From NCBI GenBank assembly GCA_023897205.1, contig JAHWDD010000004.1, positions 4,340,001 to 4,404,000 of the forward strand: a DNA stretch of 64,000 nt, given 5' to 3'. This document shows positions 13,610 through 25,113 of the stretch, piece after piece; within the stretch, counting starts at the first letter, position 1; each line of letters opens with the position of its first letter. The notes under the pieces were generated by a model. The model was not told the origin of the DNA and did not search any database. It saw only the letters and a list, made by a program, of their open reading frames with translations. The stretch is from Exophiala sp. HKRS030 (taxonomy: Eukaryota > Ascomycota > Eurotiomycetes > Chaetothyriales > Herpotrichiellaceae). The position numbers and the translations under genes are program-made.

Positions 13610-16600
13610 TTATCTTCTATTGAAATTCAAGTACCTCGACCCGATGAACAACAGGATCAAGTTACTGGCGATGAAGGCGGCAAAGATGCCGAAATCCCTC
13701 CACCGATCGTCGAAATTGAGCTGGAGTGGTTTGTAGAATTCGTCCCCGACCTTGTACGCGCAGTACTGACACAGATCCGTGGCGTTATTGACGAGGTAAC
13801 CCGGACCGCCGGCCTTGAAAAAGTCCGACATGTACGAACCGCAGTCTTGTCTGGGGGGAGCAGGGAACTCGTTGAGCTCGTGAGGTTTGCAAACGACAGG
13901 CAACCCGTGCAACTCGGTCGTGACCATTCCGGAAACGAGTCGAGTGAAGGGGTCGAGCTGGTAGAGCCAGGCTCGCCAGAAGCCGGGGATCTGCGGTTTG
14001 GGGATGGTCACACCACAGAACAACGCAAAGATGATCACCACAAACGGGTTGATCAAACTAGAAATGAAGCTCGAGGGGGTCAGGGCCGCTATCATCTGGC
14101 CCGCCGTGACGGAAAACAGTTCCGTGACAAGGACAATGAAGAATTGGTAACCAGCCCTGGAGGACGACGCGTTGAAGCCGGGGAGGTAATAGATCGGTAT
14201 GAAGAAGAAGACGGCACACAAGATGCTATAAGGCATCTCGGCGCAGACCATGGCGAACGCAAAGGGGAACTGTTTGTACGCTTTCGCCGCGGACTCCCGG
14301 TAAAAGATCAATCGTGACAAATCGTACATGGGCTCGACCTGGGCCAGGATCAAGGCCGGAATGACGGTGACCTGGAAGATGACAAAGACGCGGTACTGCA
14401 GACTCGAGCGGCTGTCGTCGAGTTGCAAAAAGGCCAAGCCCGACAGCAAAGCGATGGCCACGTGGTTGAACAGGCGCGTGAAGCCGTAGTTGGGCGCCCG
14501 CCAGAATGCCAGGTGCGTGCGCCAGCTGACCACCTTGATCTGGTGCCAGAGCGGACTGGCGTATTCCTTTTCGTCGAGTCGCACCTCGCTGGCGGCTTCG
14601 CGTTGTCGACGTGCCTTCATTTCGACGATCTCGGATTTTGTTGTCGCCAATTCCTCACTTTCACGCCAGATCTCACCCCAGTCCTTGTCGCCTATACGAG
14701 GCGCTATACCGGCTCCGATGGCGTCGAGCATCCATTCGGCCGGGTTGGCATCGGCGGGACAGTCGGCGCCGTACTTGTGGAAGTATTTCAACAAGACGTG
14801 TGCGTCCTTGCCAATGTCGCCAAAGTACACGGTCTCACCACCTCGCTGGAGCAGCAGGAGTCTGTCAAAGTTCTCGAACAGTGCACTGTTGGGCTGGTGG
14901 ATCGTGCACAGGATGGCTTGTCCCGCTGCGGCGAGCTTGCGGAGGAAACGGACAATGTTGAAGGCAGACTGCGAATCTAGACCGGATGTGGGTTCGTCGA
15001 GGAACAAAAGCAGTTGAGGTTTCGCGGCGAGTTCGACGCCAATCGTCACACGCTTGCGCTCTTCGACCGACAGACCACTCTCTGGACTACCGATGATGGC
15101 GTCGGCGAGGTTTTCGAGTTCGAGAAGGCAGAGGATCTCCTCGACGTACGCGTACTTTTGCTCGCGTGGTACTTCGTATGGCTGGCGCAGGTCCGCACTG
15201 AATCGGAGGGCTTCACGCACTGTCTGGGTCGATTCGTGCACGTCGAGTTGTTCGGCGTACGAGGTACCTCTTTGGAAGCTTATGCCCGGTTTCTGTCCAT
15301 CGACAAGGATGTCGCCACCGATGACACCAATGTTCTTACGCGCCGCAAGCACGTCCAGAAGGGTCGTCTTTCCTGCCCCACTTGCACCCATGAGGGCCGT
15401 CAGTTGCCCCGGGCGTACGTAACCAAATACGTCTCTCAAGAGACGGAGTTGACCTGACGGGGTCGGTACATCATAAGTCAAGTTCTCCCAGGTAAGGATT
15501 GCCTTGGAGCTGATGTTGAGTTCCGAGCTGTCATCGGCATCTTGCTTTGTCTGTCTCCGTTTCTTCCGCTGCTGCAGCTTCTCGTTGAGTTCCTTTCTCT
15601 CCTTATTCTCTTTGGTGAAATAAGTGACCGTCCGACCACCAGCACCGTACTTGACAGTCTCACCCAAGACGACGTTGGTGAACAGAAAGAAGGCACATAG
15701 CACCACGATGATTCCCCAATTGCGCCAGAGATCGCTGGGGTCGTATTGAAAGCCAGTCTTGACATAGGCGCTACCCGAGACTTCGTTGGACCCTGCTACA
15801 GAGCCTGGCAGAGTACAGACTTGATGATCGATGTTGTTGTAGTCCGGTCCAGCGGGGATGAGCGACTCCGCCGTACAGCGCATGGTCAATCTCTCGAACT
15901 CGTTCATCATCATTGCTGCAAAACCCAACCCGAGCGCATTGATGTAGAAAATCCAGCGTAACCATACTTGCTGACTCTGGTATTGGATGATATAACCCGA
16001 CGTGATTACAAACAAAGTAATGGTGACAGCAGCAAATTTGATGGCGTAGTCAAAATCCGGACATAAACAGCCGATGGTACGGAACAGCAATGTCATGGAC
16101 AGGTAGCCGGAAATGATGATTAGCACAAAGGTGAAGAATGCGCCTGGTGTCCTGACGAGGCCAGTCATGAAGTACACAATAACAGAGAAGACAAAGATCT
16201 GAACCGAGGCAAAACACAAGTCGACCAAAATTTGCGCCAGCCAGAGTGCTCCAGGACGATGGAAGGTGTATGCTCGATGCTTGTTAACGATCGGCCGCCC
16301 AAGCATGGTAGATGCGAGTTCGGAAAAGGCTTGAAAGGCGTTGAAGAGTAATGCAATGAACAAGACACCACCACGAGTGAAGGCACCTGCTGAAGTCTTG
16401 GGTTGGTCCAACCAAACGGTGCCGACGACAATGGCAATGACAATCGAAGTGACCCACGAAACAACCAAGGAGAATTTGTCCTGCCACTTGATGAGGAATT
16501 GTCTCTGCATTAATGCCCAGATCTGCATGTAAAAGGGAACTGAGTAGACTGAATTCTTGGGGGTATGTTTCCGCTTAGCCTCTCGGTGTGCTGCTGCAAA

Positions 16601-18106
16601 GTCGTCGTAGATTTGTTTCTCTTCGCGGATCGACTCTCGATAGGCTGTCATCTCCTTCGACAGTTTCTCGGCATATAATGAATCATTGAATGCCGACACC
16701 AGAGCGTCAGGCGTTGAAGGTACGTTCTCTGAAGATCTGCCAGGTTTGTATTCGCGCTCGAATTCGTCAGTACAACCGGTGAGGTAGTCGGGTGTCGTTT
16801 GCCGTGGTTTCTCGAGGAATCCTAGTCCTTCAAAGTATCCTCTTGCTTCTTTGGCCGGGCCGAAAAAGACCTGTCTTCCCTGGTCAATCACCATCACCTT
16901 ATCAAATTGCTTGTAGATGTTCTCGGATGCTTGATACAGGGAGACAAAGGTCGTAGTTTTGTAGATGTTGGTCATGATCCGGAGCGACTTGGCGTAGTCC
17001 AATGCGGTGGAAGCATCAAGGCCACGGGTGCTGTTATCCCAAGCACAGACCGTGGCTGCGGTCACCATCATCTCAGCGATTGAAACTCGTTTTCGCTCGC
17101 CGCCTGAGACACCACGCATGAACGGGTTTCCCACGATTGTGTTGATGGTATGCTCAATGTTGAACATCTTGAGAAGCAAATGAATAACTCGGTCTTTGAA
17201 TTCAGCTTTACTCATCCCAAGTGGTCGCTTCCCCGGTGTTTTGGTGTCGAGGGCAAAGCCAAGTGTCTGGCCCACAGTCAAGGTCGGGTGATGAATGTCG
17301 TCTTCTTGGTTGTACACTGCCTCTCCTCGATATAGTTTGGCAAATGTCGACGAGTCAAAGGGACCGTAAAGTACCTCGCCGTCGATGCCAGTATAACCGT
17401 AGCGCTGGTTGGCAATCACTTTAAGAAACGTTGTACATCCGCTTCCCGGACGACCGAGAACGAGAACCATTTCTCCCGGCTTTGCGACCCCCCGGAAAGT
17501 CTTTAGAATATTGAATTCTTTGCCCTTCTTTCCATAGCCCAAGATCGACATGATGGTTCCAGGAACATTGAAAAAATCGATGAAGGCGTCCGGAAAGACT
17601 TTGACAAAATTCTTCACCCCGCCGATACCACGGACGGTCAAATTGTCCCAAACAACCCCAATATACTTCGACTTGATGCCTGCAGCAACAGCAGCCTCAC
17701 GGTTGCCCCGAAGGGTTGCCTCGAGATCGAATCCTTGTTCAGATGTGTAGTCGGAAGAGCTGATGGCCTTCTCCAGATCCTTTCCCTTGGCCACGGAAGG
17801 TCTCGACTGCGAGCGCGACATGCGACGGCTGATGGAGCTGAATTCTCTATTCAGCTCTGCAAATTCCTTCTGTGCACGCTCGACATCGACGCCAGACGCC
17901 GTCCTTTGGAGGCCATACGAGTCTGACGACGTCCGAGACTTTTCCGGGCGCTTCTCATGATCAACGGTGTGCATCTCGCCGACTACATCGGCCTCTGATG
18001 TCCAAGTAGATGCTGGGGCATTCTCCCGGACATGGTCATTTGCCGAGAAGCCATGTTGTTGGGCTGGCTTGTCGAGACTCAGCGCTCTCGAAATCGCCTC
18101 AGCCAT
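13610..18106 (-). CDS. PDR-type ABC transporter (ABCG full transporter)
   Basis: One uninterrupted frame of 1498 residues, the normal size for fungal pleiotropic drug resistance pumps. It exports hydrophobic compounds, azoles or lipids across the plasma membrane using ATP. The order is NBD1-TMD1-NBD2-TMD2. NBD1 has the PDR-specific degenerate Walker A GRPGSGCTTFL (about residue 217, Cys in place of Lys), signature VSGGERKRVSIAEMM and Walker B CAWDNSTRGLDAS. NBD2 has canonical Walker A GASGAGKTTLLD (about residue 904), the degenerate signature LSVEERKRVTIGVEL and LLFLDEPTSGLDSQSAF. The asymmetry of one canonical and one degenerate site is normal for the family. The start was chosen because the acidic/Ser-rich N-terminus matches relatives. 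Confidence 0.96.
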   Translation of the reverse strand: MAEAISRALSLDKPAQQHGFSANDHVRENAPASTWTSEADVVGEMHTVDHEKRPEKSRTSSDSYGLQRTASGVDVERAQKEFAELNREFSSISRRMSRSQSRPSVAKGKDLEKAISSSDYTSEQGFDLEATLRGNREAAVAAGIKSKYIGVVWDNLTVRGIGGVKNFVKVFPDAFIDFFNVPGTIMSILGYGKKGKEFNILKTFRGVAKPGEMVLVLGRPGSGCTTFLKVIANQRYGYTGIDGEVLYGPFDSSTFAKLYRGEAVYNQEDDIHHPTLTVGQTLGFALDTKTPGKRPLGMSKAEFKDRVIHLLLKMFNIEHTINTIVGNPFMRGVSGGERKRVSIAEMMVTAATVCAWDNSTRGLDASTALDYAKSLRIMTNIYKTTTFVSLYQASENIYKQFDKVMVIDQGRQVFFGPAKEARGYFEGLGFLEKPRQTTPDYLTGCTDEFEREYKPGRSSENVPSTPDALVSAFNDSLYAEKLSKEMTAYRESIREEKQIYDDFAAAHREAKRKHTPKNSVYSVPFYMQIWALMQRQFLIKWQDKFSLVVSWVTSIVIAIVVGTVWLDQPKTSAGAFTRGGVLFIALLFNAFQAFSELASTMLGRPIVNKHRAYTFHRPGALWLAQILVDLCFASVQIFVFSVIVYFMTGLVRTPGAFFTFVLIIISGYLSMTLLFRTIGCLCPDFDYAIKFAAVTITLFVITSGYIIQYQSQQVWLRWIFYINALGLGFAAMMMNEFERLTMRCTAESLIPAGPDYNNIDHQVCTLPGSVAGSNEVSGSAYVKTGFQYDPSDLWRNWGIIVVLCAFFLFTNVVLGETVKYGAGGRTVTYFTKENKERKELNEKLQQRKKRRQTKQDADDSSELNISSKAILTWENLTYDVPTPSGQLRLLRDVFGYVRPGQLTALMGASGAGKTTLLDVLAARKNIGVIGGDILVDGQKPGISFQRGTSYAEQLDVHESTQTVREALRFSADLRQPYEVPREQKYAYVEEILCLLELENLADAIIGSPESGLSVEERKRVTIGVELAAKPQLLLFLDEPTSGLDSQSAFNIVRFLRKLAAAGQAILCTIHQPNSALFENFDRLLLLQRGGETVYFGDIGKDAHVLLKYFHKYGADCPADANPAEWMLDAIGAGIAPRIGDKDWGEIWRESEELATTKSEIVEMKARRQREAASEVRLDEKEYASPLWHQIKVVSWRTHLAFWRAPNYGFTRLFNHVAIALLSGLAFLQLDDSRSSLQYRVFVIFQVTVIPALILAQVEPMYDLSRLIFYRESAAKAYKQFPFAFAMVCAEMPYSILCAVFFFIPIYYLPGFNASSSRAGYQFFIVLVTELFSVTAGQMIAALTPSSFISSLINPFVVIIFALFCGVTIPKPQIPGFWRAWLYQLDPFTRLVSGMVTTELHGLPVVCKPHELNEFPAPPRQDCGSYMSDFFKAGGPGYLVNNATDLCQYCAYKVGDEFYKPLQLNFDDRWRDFGIFAAFIASNLILLFIGSRYLNFNRR

Positions 18107-19583
18107 TGTTTACCCAGAATCGTGTATGAGTACGGACCGCCCCCCACAACTTTCCGGATCCCAACTCCCCCCAGCGCGGAATAGTCGCCCAGCAGGCAGA
18201 CCGAAGGGCAAGATGAATTAAATATAAAACAGTGTACAAAAAGAAAGGTAATGGCAATGTAGTTCTCGGGGTTTCAGTTCGAGAATACCTTGCGCATTGA
18301 ACATTGTCTCTGTTTGGTGTTTTGTGGCAGAGTAAAGGAAAAGAAATTATTTAGTTCCGTGTTGGGCTCAGGCAAATGTGGGTTCGTCCAAGGGCACTGT
18401 CCGATGTGGGAGGAGCTTACTGATTAATCAATCACGGAGCATATCTCTGTGATTGGTCTTGACCATCGCGACAAAGGGTCTTAGCCGCGGCGATGACTCT
18501 TAAGATCATTGCGCCTCTCGCAAAATGGAGACGATACGAGTCGGATCTGAACAGAGCAGTGGGGTAGCTTTTTTCGTACAAGTACTGGACTGAGGATCCT
18601 CAATCAAAACAGTCTCGTTGCGACCATGACCTTCGGCCGAATGCTTGCGAAACTCTTGCCAGATCCACTGGTCCGTACGCTTTTGATACTCATACAGTAC
18701 GCACAATTCGACGTGCATACGACGACATTCAATCAGGGGCCTGGCTCAAGTCACAGATATGCGAAAACCTCCCCGGCTCCCACACTCCACATGCGAGCAG
18801 CATGGCAGGCGGAAATGTTCTCGCTTTCACCTCCTCATTAGTAAAATCCATCAGCCAAGAGACCGTGTGGGCCTGCGAGGCCTCTTCCCGGTGTCGCTCT
18901 CGCTTGTGGCAGAACAGGGGATCCTTTTAGTGCTCCAGGCGGCTTGTTGATCTTGGTCTAGTTGCCTCGTACGAGTATGTACTGTAGTCGGAAGCCCGTG
19001 GGAGGATTGACTGTTGGTTGAAATTTGTCGGCTGATGTGATGCTTCGTACAAGTGCACACAGTCCTGCCCAGACTTACAGACTCCCCTAGACTCCTGAAA
19101 GGGAAACACATCGTACTGTCCCTCCTCCATTGTTGTTTGGATTTTACCCCTCGGCGTCGAGGCTCTACTGGCCCTGTCTTTCTGTCTCTTTTATGTTGTG
19201 TGATACCATTGGACCAGAGAAATGCCGCTTATTCAGCGGCAATTCTGTTCCTTAAGTCCATATAGTAATGTCCGAGATCCATATTGTACGTTGGGAAGGA
19301 AGAAAATTACTCCGACGTCACTCCATATTGCCTGGATACGGAGTATGTATGGAGTTCTTGACAGTAATTCGTGCTCGTCCTCGTCCGGCTAGGTATCAAC
19401 TCGTCCGAGTAAGCGGCAATGGATCTCTGCCCAGGCGGACAAGACCTACGAGTACGCTGAAATCCTGCAGAACCATTCCGAGCACGGGTGCATATCCGGG
19501 GTCAAAATCATCATCAACACTTTTCATGCCTTTATGTACAATGAAATATATATCCACAAAATCGGGCATGCTGTCTTCCACTA
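18107..19583. other. PDR gene promoter region
   Basis: 1.48 kb upstream of the PDR start and downstream of the ABCA stop. No gene is recognised. One exact TACGGAGTA copy lies at 19337-19345, and CGTACGAGTA-like words are frequent (18956-18975). Confidence 0.5.
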
Positions 19584-22500
19584 CTATTCTCGTTTCCTTC
19601 CAGTCATGGCGGACAAAAATCGCTTGATGCTCTTCCCAGATCGAGTATTTGATGCAGTCGGAACGTCAGTGCCTTCTTCCGTCACATTGTGCTTACCCAC
19701 TATGCTGAGAAAGACCTGGTCGAGCGTTGCCCGGCTCACACTGTAGAACTGAATCTCTTGATCAGCTTTGTTTGTTTCAAGAGCTGCAAAAAGTCTAGAT
19801 ATGCCCGAGCTTCGATTGATTTCATCGCCCTTCTCGCGCAATGCTGCTGTGGGCACAGAGAACCGGATCTGTCCAGCATATATCTTGCTTTCGACTTCGG
19901 CCTGCGGGAAGGTGGTGCTGACCCAGATGCGAATACGCTCCATTTCTTGCTCGGATGTATGAGGGGCGTGCCGATGGACAAGGTGGACATAATAGGCATC
20001 TCCGTGCTTGCGTCGGAGGTATTCAGTGCTTCCTAGAGCAAGCATTTTTCCAGCCATGATTCCGGCTCGCATGGCGAGAGCATCTGCTTCCTCCATTGAG
20101 TGAGTCGTCAGAACCAAAGACCGGCCAGGTACCACCGACTTCAGTGTTTGCCACATAACACGTTTGCTTGCGGCGTCCATACCCGAAGAAGGCTCGTCAA
20201 GCAACAACACGCTTGGATTGCCCATGAGGGCAATGCCTAGGGATAATTTACGCTTGTTGCCACCTGACAACTTCGCAGCCATGCGATCTGCGTATTGCTC
20301 CAGTCCAACAGCTTGCATGACTGCGTCAACATTGTGACCAGGGTCAATGACTCCGCGGACCTTGGCATAGAAGTTGAGATGTTCTGCTACTGTCATCGTG
20401 TCCATCGCGTCGAATTGAGGACAAACTCCCAATCGATATCTGGCTTGAGTCCGGTGACGAATAACTGAAATATTGTCCACAAGGATGTCACCTCCTCGAC
20501 GACTTGGCTGAATGTCGCCTCTAATGAGCGAAATTGTTGTCGACTTGCCAGCGCCGTTCGGCCCGAGGAGTGCGAACACCTCGCTGTGTGGAACGCCAAA
20601 TGTCACATTATCGACTGCGAGATTCCTGCCAAAGTACTTGGTCAAATGAAGAACACGAAGCCCATCTTGTGAAGAATTGACTCGTGTGAGCTCATTGGAG
20701 ACCTCAGCTTCAAGTGTATCTTTCGACTCAACTTCTTCTTCCTTTGCTCTACTACGCCAACGTTGAAAGGTCGGGCCCGAATCCCACCATAGAAGCAGGC
20801 AGAACAGCGCGACAGTATGCAATATCAAGTACAAGATTGGGCCACCGAATGTAGTCATTGATCCGGGATAAGAAGCGAATTGTCGATCTCTGCAAGTGAT
20901 TGAGAACACATTCAGGGTGATAAAAAGTGCTCGAGTGAGATTCGCCACTGGAGATATCGCGGCAATCGTAAAATGACATACATTGACGTAGTCATCAATT
21001 TTGTCGATGGGCGAATACGTTAACACGCTCATCTAAGATTCGTCAGCATGACAACGACGTCAGCACAGGCTTCACGCTCATCACAGAGCGTGTCAAGGGT
21101 CAGAACTTACGTATGCAATGAAATAAAGAAGAAACATTACAGCCTGTCCTCCAGCAGCGAATGCAAAGGCTGCTAGTTGCGACCTCGAAAACAATGAAAT
21201 AACGTACGACAATAATGTCGAGGCCAGGCCATACAGGAAGAATACCACAAAGAGGTATTCGACATGATACCAGACATCAGAGGCGGCGCGGAAGATTATA
21301 ATTGCAATGGCGCTGGTGACCAGTACGATAACGAAGTCGAATATAGTGTACGCAAGCCAGAGAGGCGCCGATCGAACGCCATTACTATAATGCAGACCTC
21401 GAACATTATGGAGTCGCTCAATCGTCGGATACAAGGCGAAAAAGGATGGATAAACCGCCATGGCCAGACCAAAGTAAGTAATGAGCTGTAGAGCGTCTCC
21501 AACACTGGCACCCCACGGTATATCAAACGCTTGATATTGGTTTGAGATCGAAATATTGGTCAACAGTGTGTCAAGAGAATTCTGGATGATGACTGGGAAT
21601 GCGATGTCACCATTTCCTTTCCAAGCAAAGGTAGGGGCGACCCTACCGCCACCGAGAAAGAAGCCTCCTGGTGTGACATTGGCGTACTTGTTCTCGATGT
21701 AGTCGTTGAACTCCTCCAAAGTATCGACAAGGTGAATCGATTTAAGCAGCTTGGTAGTATTAGCCCCCACATCTCCTTCACCAATGCTGCTACCAAAGGA
21801 GCCGGCTAGCAATTCTATTGCGCCTTGATCTAACAGATTTCGGGGGCCTGCTACAAGCTGATAATTGATCTGGGTTGATAAAGACTCAATATCAGAGACC
21901 GAGACAGCCGACGAGGGAGAGCATTCGGCCTTCTCGAAGTGCTTGAGGAAAAGTGTGACTAGGCCAGCGGCGATGACCGGAATTATAAATGCTGCGAGGT
22001 AGGGAAGGCTATTCCGCCGAAGAACCACAAGTCTTTTTGAGAAGAGCACCTTGGCTTGTTGAGGCATGCTGATGCGACGACCGTCCAGTAGCTTTGGGGC
22101 GTTGGTAGATGGGTCATCTTGGATCACAACCTCTGCTGCCTTGTTTGTAGTGGCTTCTTCACTGCGATTGCTGCCCACTACTTCTATCACATCCTTCGAT
22201 TCGACCTCAGTCGAGGTGTCAGACCGTATCTGCACTTCTTCAGCAACCTTGAGGAAGACGTCTTCGATCGTCGGTCCGTTGACCTGGTATTCAGCCAAGC
22301 CGGTACCATCAACACGACTGAGGAAATTTGCAGCCGAGGCAGAATCTTGTAAAAAGTACACAGTCTGATCGCTGTGTTTCTGGTGGCTGATATCCTGGAA
22401 AGTTGGGATTTGTTGTGCGCCGTGATTGTGGTAAACATGGACCCGATATCCGGAGCCCAATTTGTTCTTGAGCTCAACCGATGTGCCTGCAGCTTTTAAA

Positions 22501-24574
22501 ACTCCCTTCGACAGGATGGCGATGTGGTCAGCCAGCAACTCAGCTTCATCCAGGAAATGCGTAGTCAGAATTATGGACCTTCTGCCACGCTCTGCAAGGA
22601 GGATGTCCCATATCTTGCGTCGAGACAGTGGATCGAGACCGGACGATACTTCGTCAACGCAGCATACTTTTGAGCCGCCTGTAAACATCATGGCTAGCTG
22701 AAGCTTTCTTTTCTGTCCACCGGACAGGGTTTTGGCACGCGCTTTCGCTTTTGCAGCAATATCACACGAAGTGAGCAGGGAGAGATTGTCGGCCTTTGTC
22801 GCAGGCATTTTACTTTTGACTCGGTTGAAGATGACAACATGTTCATCGACCGTCAAATCGTCCCATAGGACGTTCTTCTGAGGACAAAGGCCCAGTCCAG
22901 TCTCGGGAGATGGGTAGTTGATCAAAATTCCGCCTGATGTGATCGAATTGAGTCCAGCAATAGCATCGAGGGTCGTGCTTTTGCCACTGCCATTTGCCCC
23001 CAGCAGAACCATGATCTCACCACGTCCAGCGATCAAATTCAACTTGTCGACTGCTAGGACCGTCTTCGGTTTCCTCCGCGTGAATATTGAGCGAATCTTG
23101 GCCAAGATGGACGGCTGGTACTCTTTCGTAAATTCAAGCAGCGAGATGGCAGTGGTATCATCCGAAACTTTCGTCTGGCGACTCTTTGACGTGGTTCCAT
23201 ATAGCGTTCTCTCGACATAGGCACCTAGGATGGGAAACACCACAATCTGAATGATTAGGAATATCCATAAGACAATCCCTGGGACTGCTGAAGTGTTTTC
23301 TGGCGCTCGCTTCAAGAGATTTGTCCCGTGATCTTGTCTTTCGTAGCGAGCCATGAAGATAACAAAATAGACATAGTTCATGGGCGGAAAGAGGAGTGAA
23401 AGGATTGCGACCGATGCGGAACCTGCCTTGCTTGCAACTTGTGCGATGATGGCCAGTAACAGACTCACGATGACGGACGTAATCCCACTGAGTTGGGCCT
23501 TTTTGAAGAACGCAGCCCCGAAAATGGACAGGGACGACATTGAAAGACCCGACAAGATATTGAAGATGATGACAATAGCGGCAGACGTTTTGCTGAATAC
23601 ACCCACTGAGAGAATGATCGCCATGATGATCCAGCCAGGCCCGTAGAGAAGATCAAAGGCGATATGATTCGCTAGGATTCTCGCCATTTGCGGTTGCCAT
23701 CTTCTGGAATTTGGCATCATACAGTCTAGTAATTGGGCCATACCTTGCTCTCTCTCGGCGGCTATCAGTCCTGTAAGTTGGTAAGTCACACCAACCACGC
23801 CGATGAAGAAGGCGACAGCAAGAATGTCGATAATGCCTCCCATATACCTCGTCCTAATCTGTCGCAGACGTTGCTGTTTCGTCATCGATGTATAAGGATA
23901 CTCCTGCACCTGGTCTGGCAAAGCCTGTGAACCATTTCTTCCATCTTCGACGTTGGAGATGGCACGATCGATCGCGTGTTGGAGCGGCAGGAGATAGATT
24001 TCCACGTCGTTTTTAGAGGAGTCTGTGACGATTTTGTTCTGAAGTCCACCGTCTGCCCTGATCGAATAGTTCCATCGACCAGCCTCGCCTTCTGAAGGGG
24101 AGGAGAAGAAGACGGCCCCAGCAACGCATGTGGAAGTGCCCCTGATACTGTTTCTACAAGTTGTCAAAAGGTCCTCCTCTTGAGACAAAATCTCTACCTT
24201 CCCACTGAACGACCCGGCACCGTTCACAACTCGATCGATGACTGACTCGATAGCCCCGCCCGAGAAGCCATTGTTGACGAAGACTAGCTTGTCCCGCCCA
24301 CCGGAGACGAGGTCGAGAGCTTGCGGCAGACTACGGACTGGAGTCGGATCCCCAATACCATAGACGGAGGGAGGAATGAAGAGGAATCGTGCATACGATC
24401 TAAAATTGTCAGAACTCGAAGGCTGTATATGTAGTCAGTGACGCACAGGAAGCCCACAAAGATACAAGGCAAGAGGAAAGCCCTGATTGTCGTAGAGAAC
24501 CACCGTCGCACGAAAGCAACAAGCAGATTCTTCAATGTGAGTGTCCAGATCTGACGGATGAAGAGAGAAGCCAT
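19584..24574 (-). CDS. ABCA-type full ABC transporter
   Basis: Exons 24574-24447, 24399-21111 and 21032-19584 give 1621 residues; introns are 47 and 78 nt. The order TMD1-NBD1-TMD2-NBD2 with large extracellular loops is that of the ABCA lipid transporters. Seen: N-terminal LFIRQIWTLTLKNLL, NBD1 Walker A GANGSGKSTTLDA (about residue 506), signature LSGGQKRKLQLAMMF and Walker B VCCVDEVSSGLDP. NBD2 has GPNGAGKSTTISL (about residue 1293), LSGGNKRKLSLGIAL and VLLLDEPSSGMDA. NBD1 carries VDEVSSG rather than the usual LDEPTSG, a mild divergence. Family knowledge suggests lipid or sterol movement in an internal or plasma membrane; the true cargo is unknown. The same-strand PDR neighbour does not overlap it. 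Confidence 0.93.
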
Positions 24575-25113
24575 GTGGAAAAAGGAAGAAGGGGAATCAC
24601 TGGCCGGCGTCGAAGAGAGACTGCCGCTGTGGCAGCTTCATTGAGATTTTATGTAGCATATGTAGTAGCAGGCAGCCAGCCACAAGAGTAGCGAGATAAC
24701 GAATAGATACTCAGTATGGAGGTATGAGACATGGTTCCATCTTGTAGCAATATTGGCATGTCTTGTGTTGCGAGATGGAGATTGTTGTCGTAGTTTTTTT
24801 AGCCTGGATAGCACCTCGAGATGGTGAAGTCAAGAAATGTTTCCCAGCACAGTCTATGACGACTAGGTCTCGGCTTAGAGAATCTATAGGTCAATGGACC
24901 TGCTTCTGGGGGTCCGAGTCCCCGGGGTCGGGAGAGCCAGTGGGGCTTCTAGTACTATTGTACAATATGTCTCCTCAATTTAGGGCCAGTGGGGGCCCTG
25001 GGCTGCTTGGAGTCTAGGCGCGGAGCTCTGGCACACCGGCTGGTTCGTAATCGTACTCATATGAGTATTCCAGCTCGCAAACCTCGCAAGCTACATCATT
25101 CAAATGTCCTTAT
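24575..25113. other. ABCA promoter region
   Basis: 539 bp upstream of the ABCA start. Nothing recognisable. A GC-rich stretch at about 24905-24935 (GGGGGTCCGAGTCCCCGGGG) contains short self-complementary runs. Confidence 0.4.

Noticed and set aside
13577..14317. 246-residue plus-strand frame opposite the PDR gene
   Set aside because: Antisense shadow of a strongly conserved coding region; composition (Arg/Glu-rich) is typical of shadow frames.
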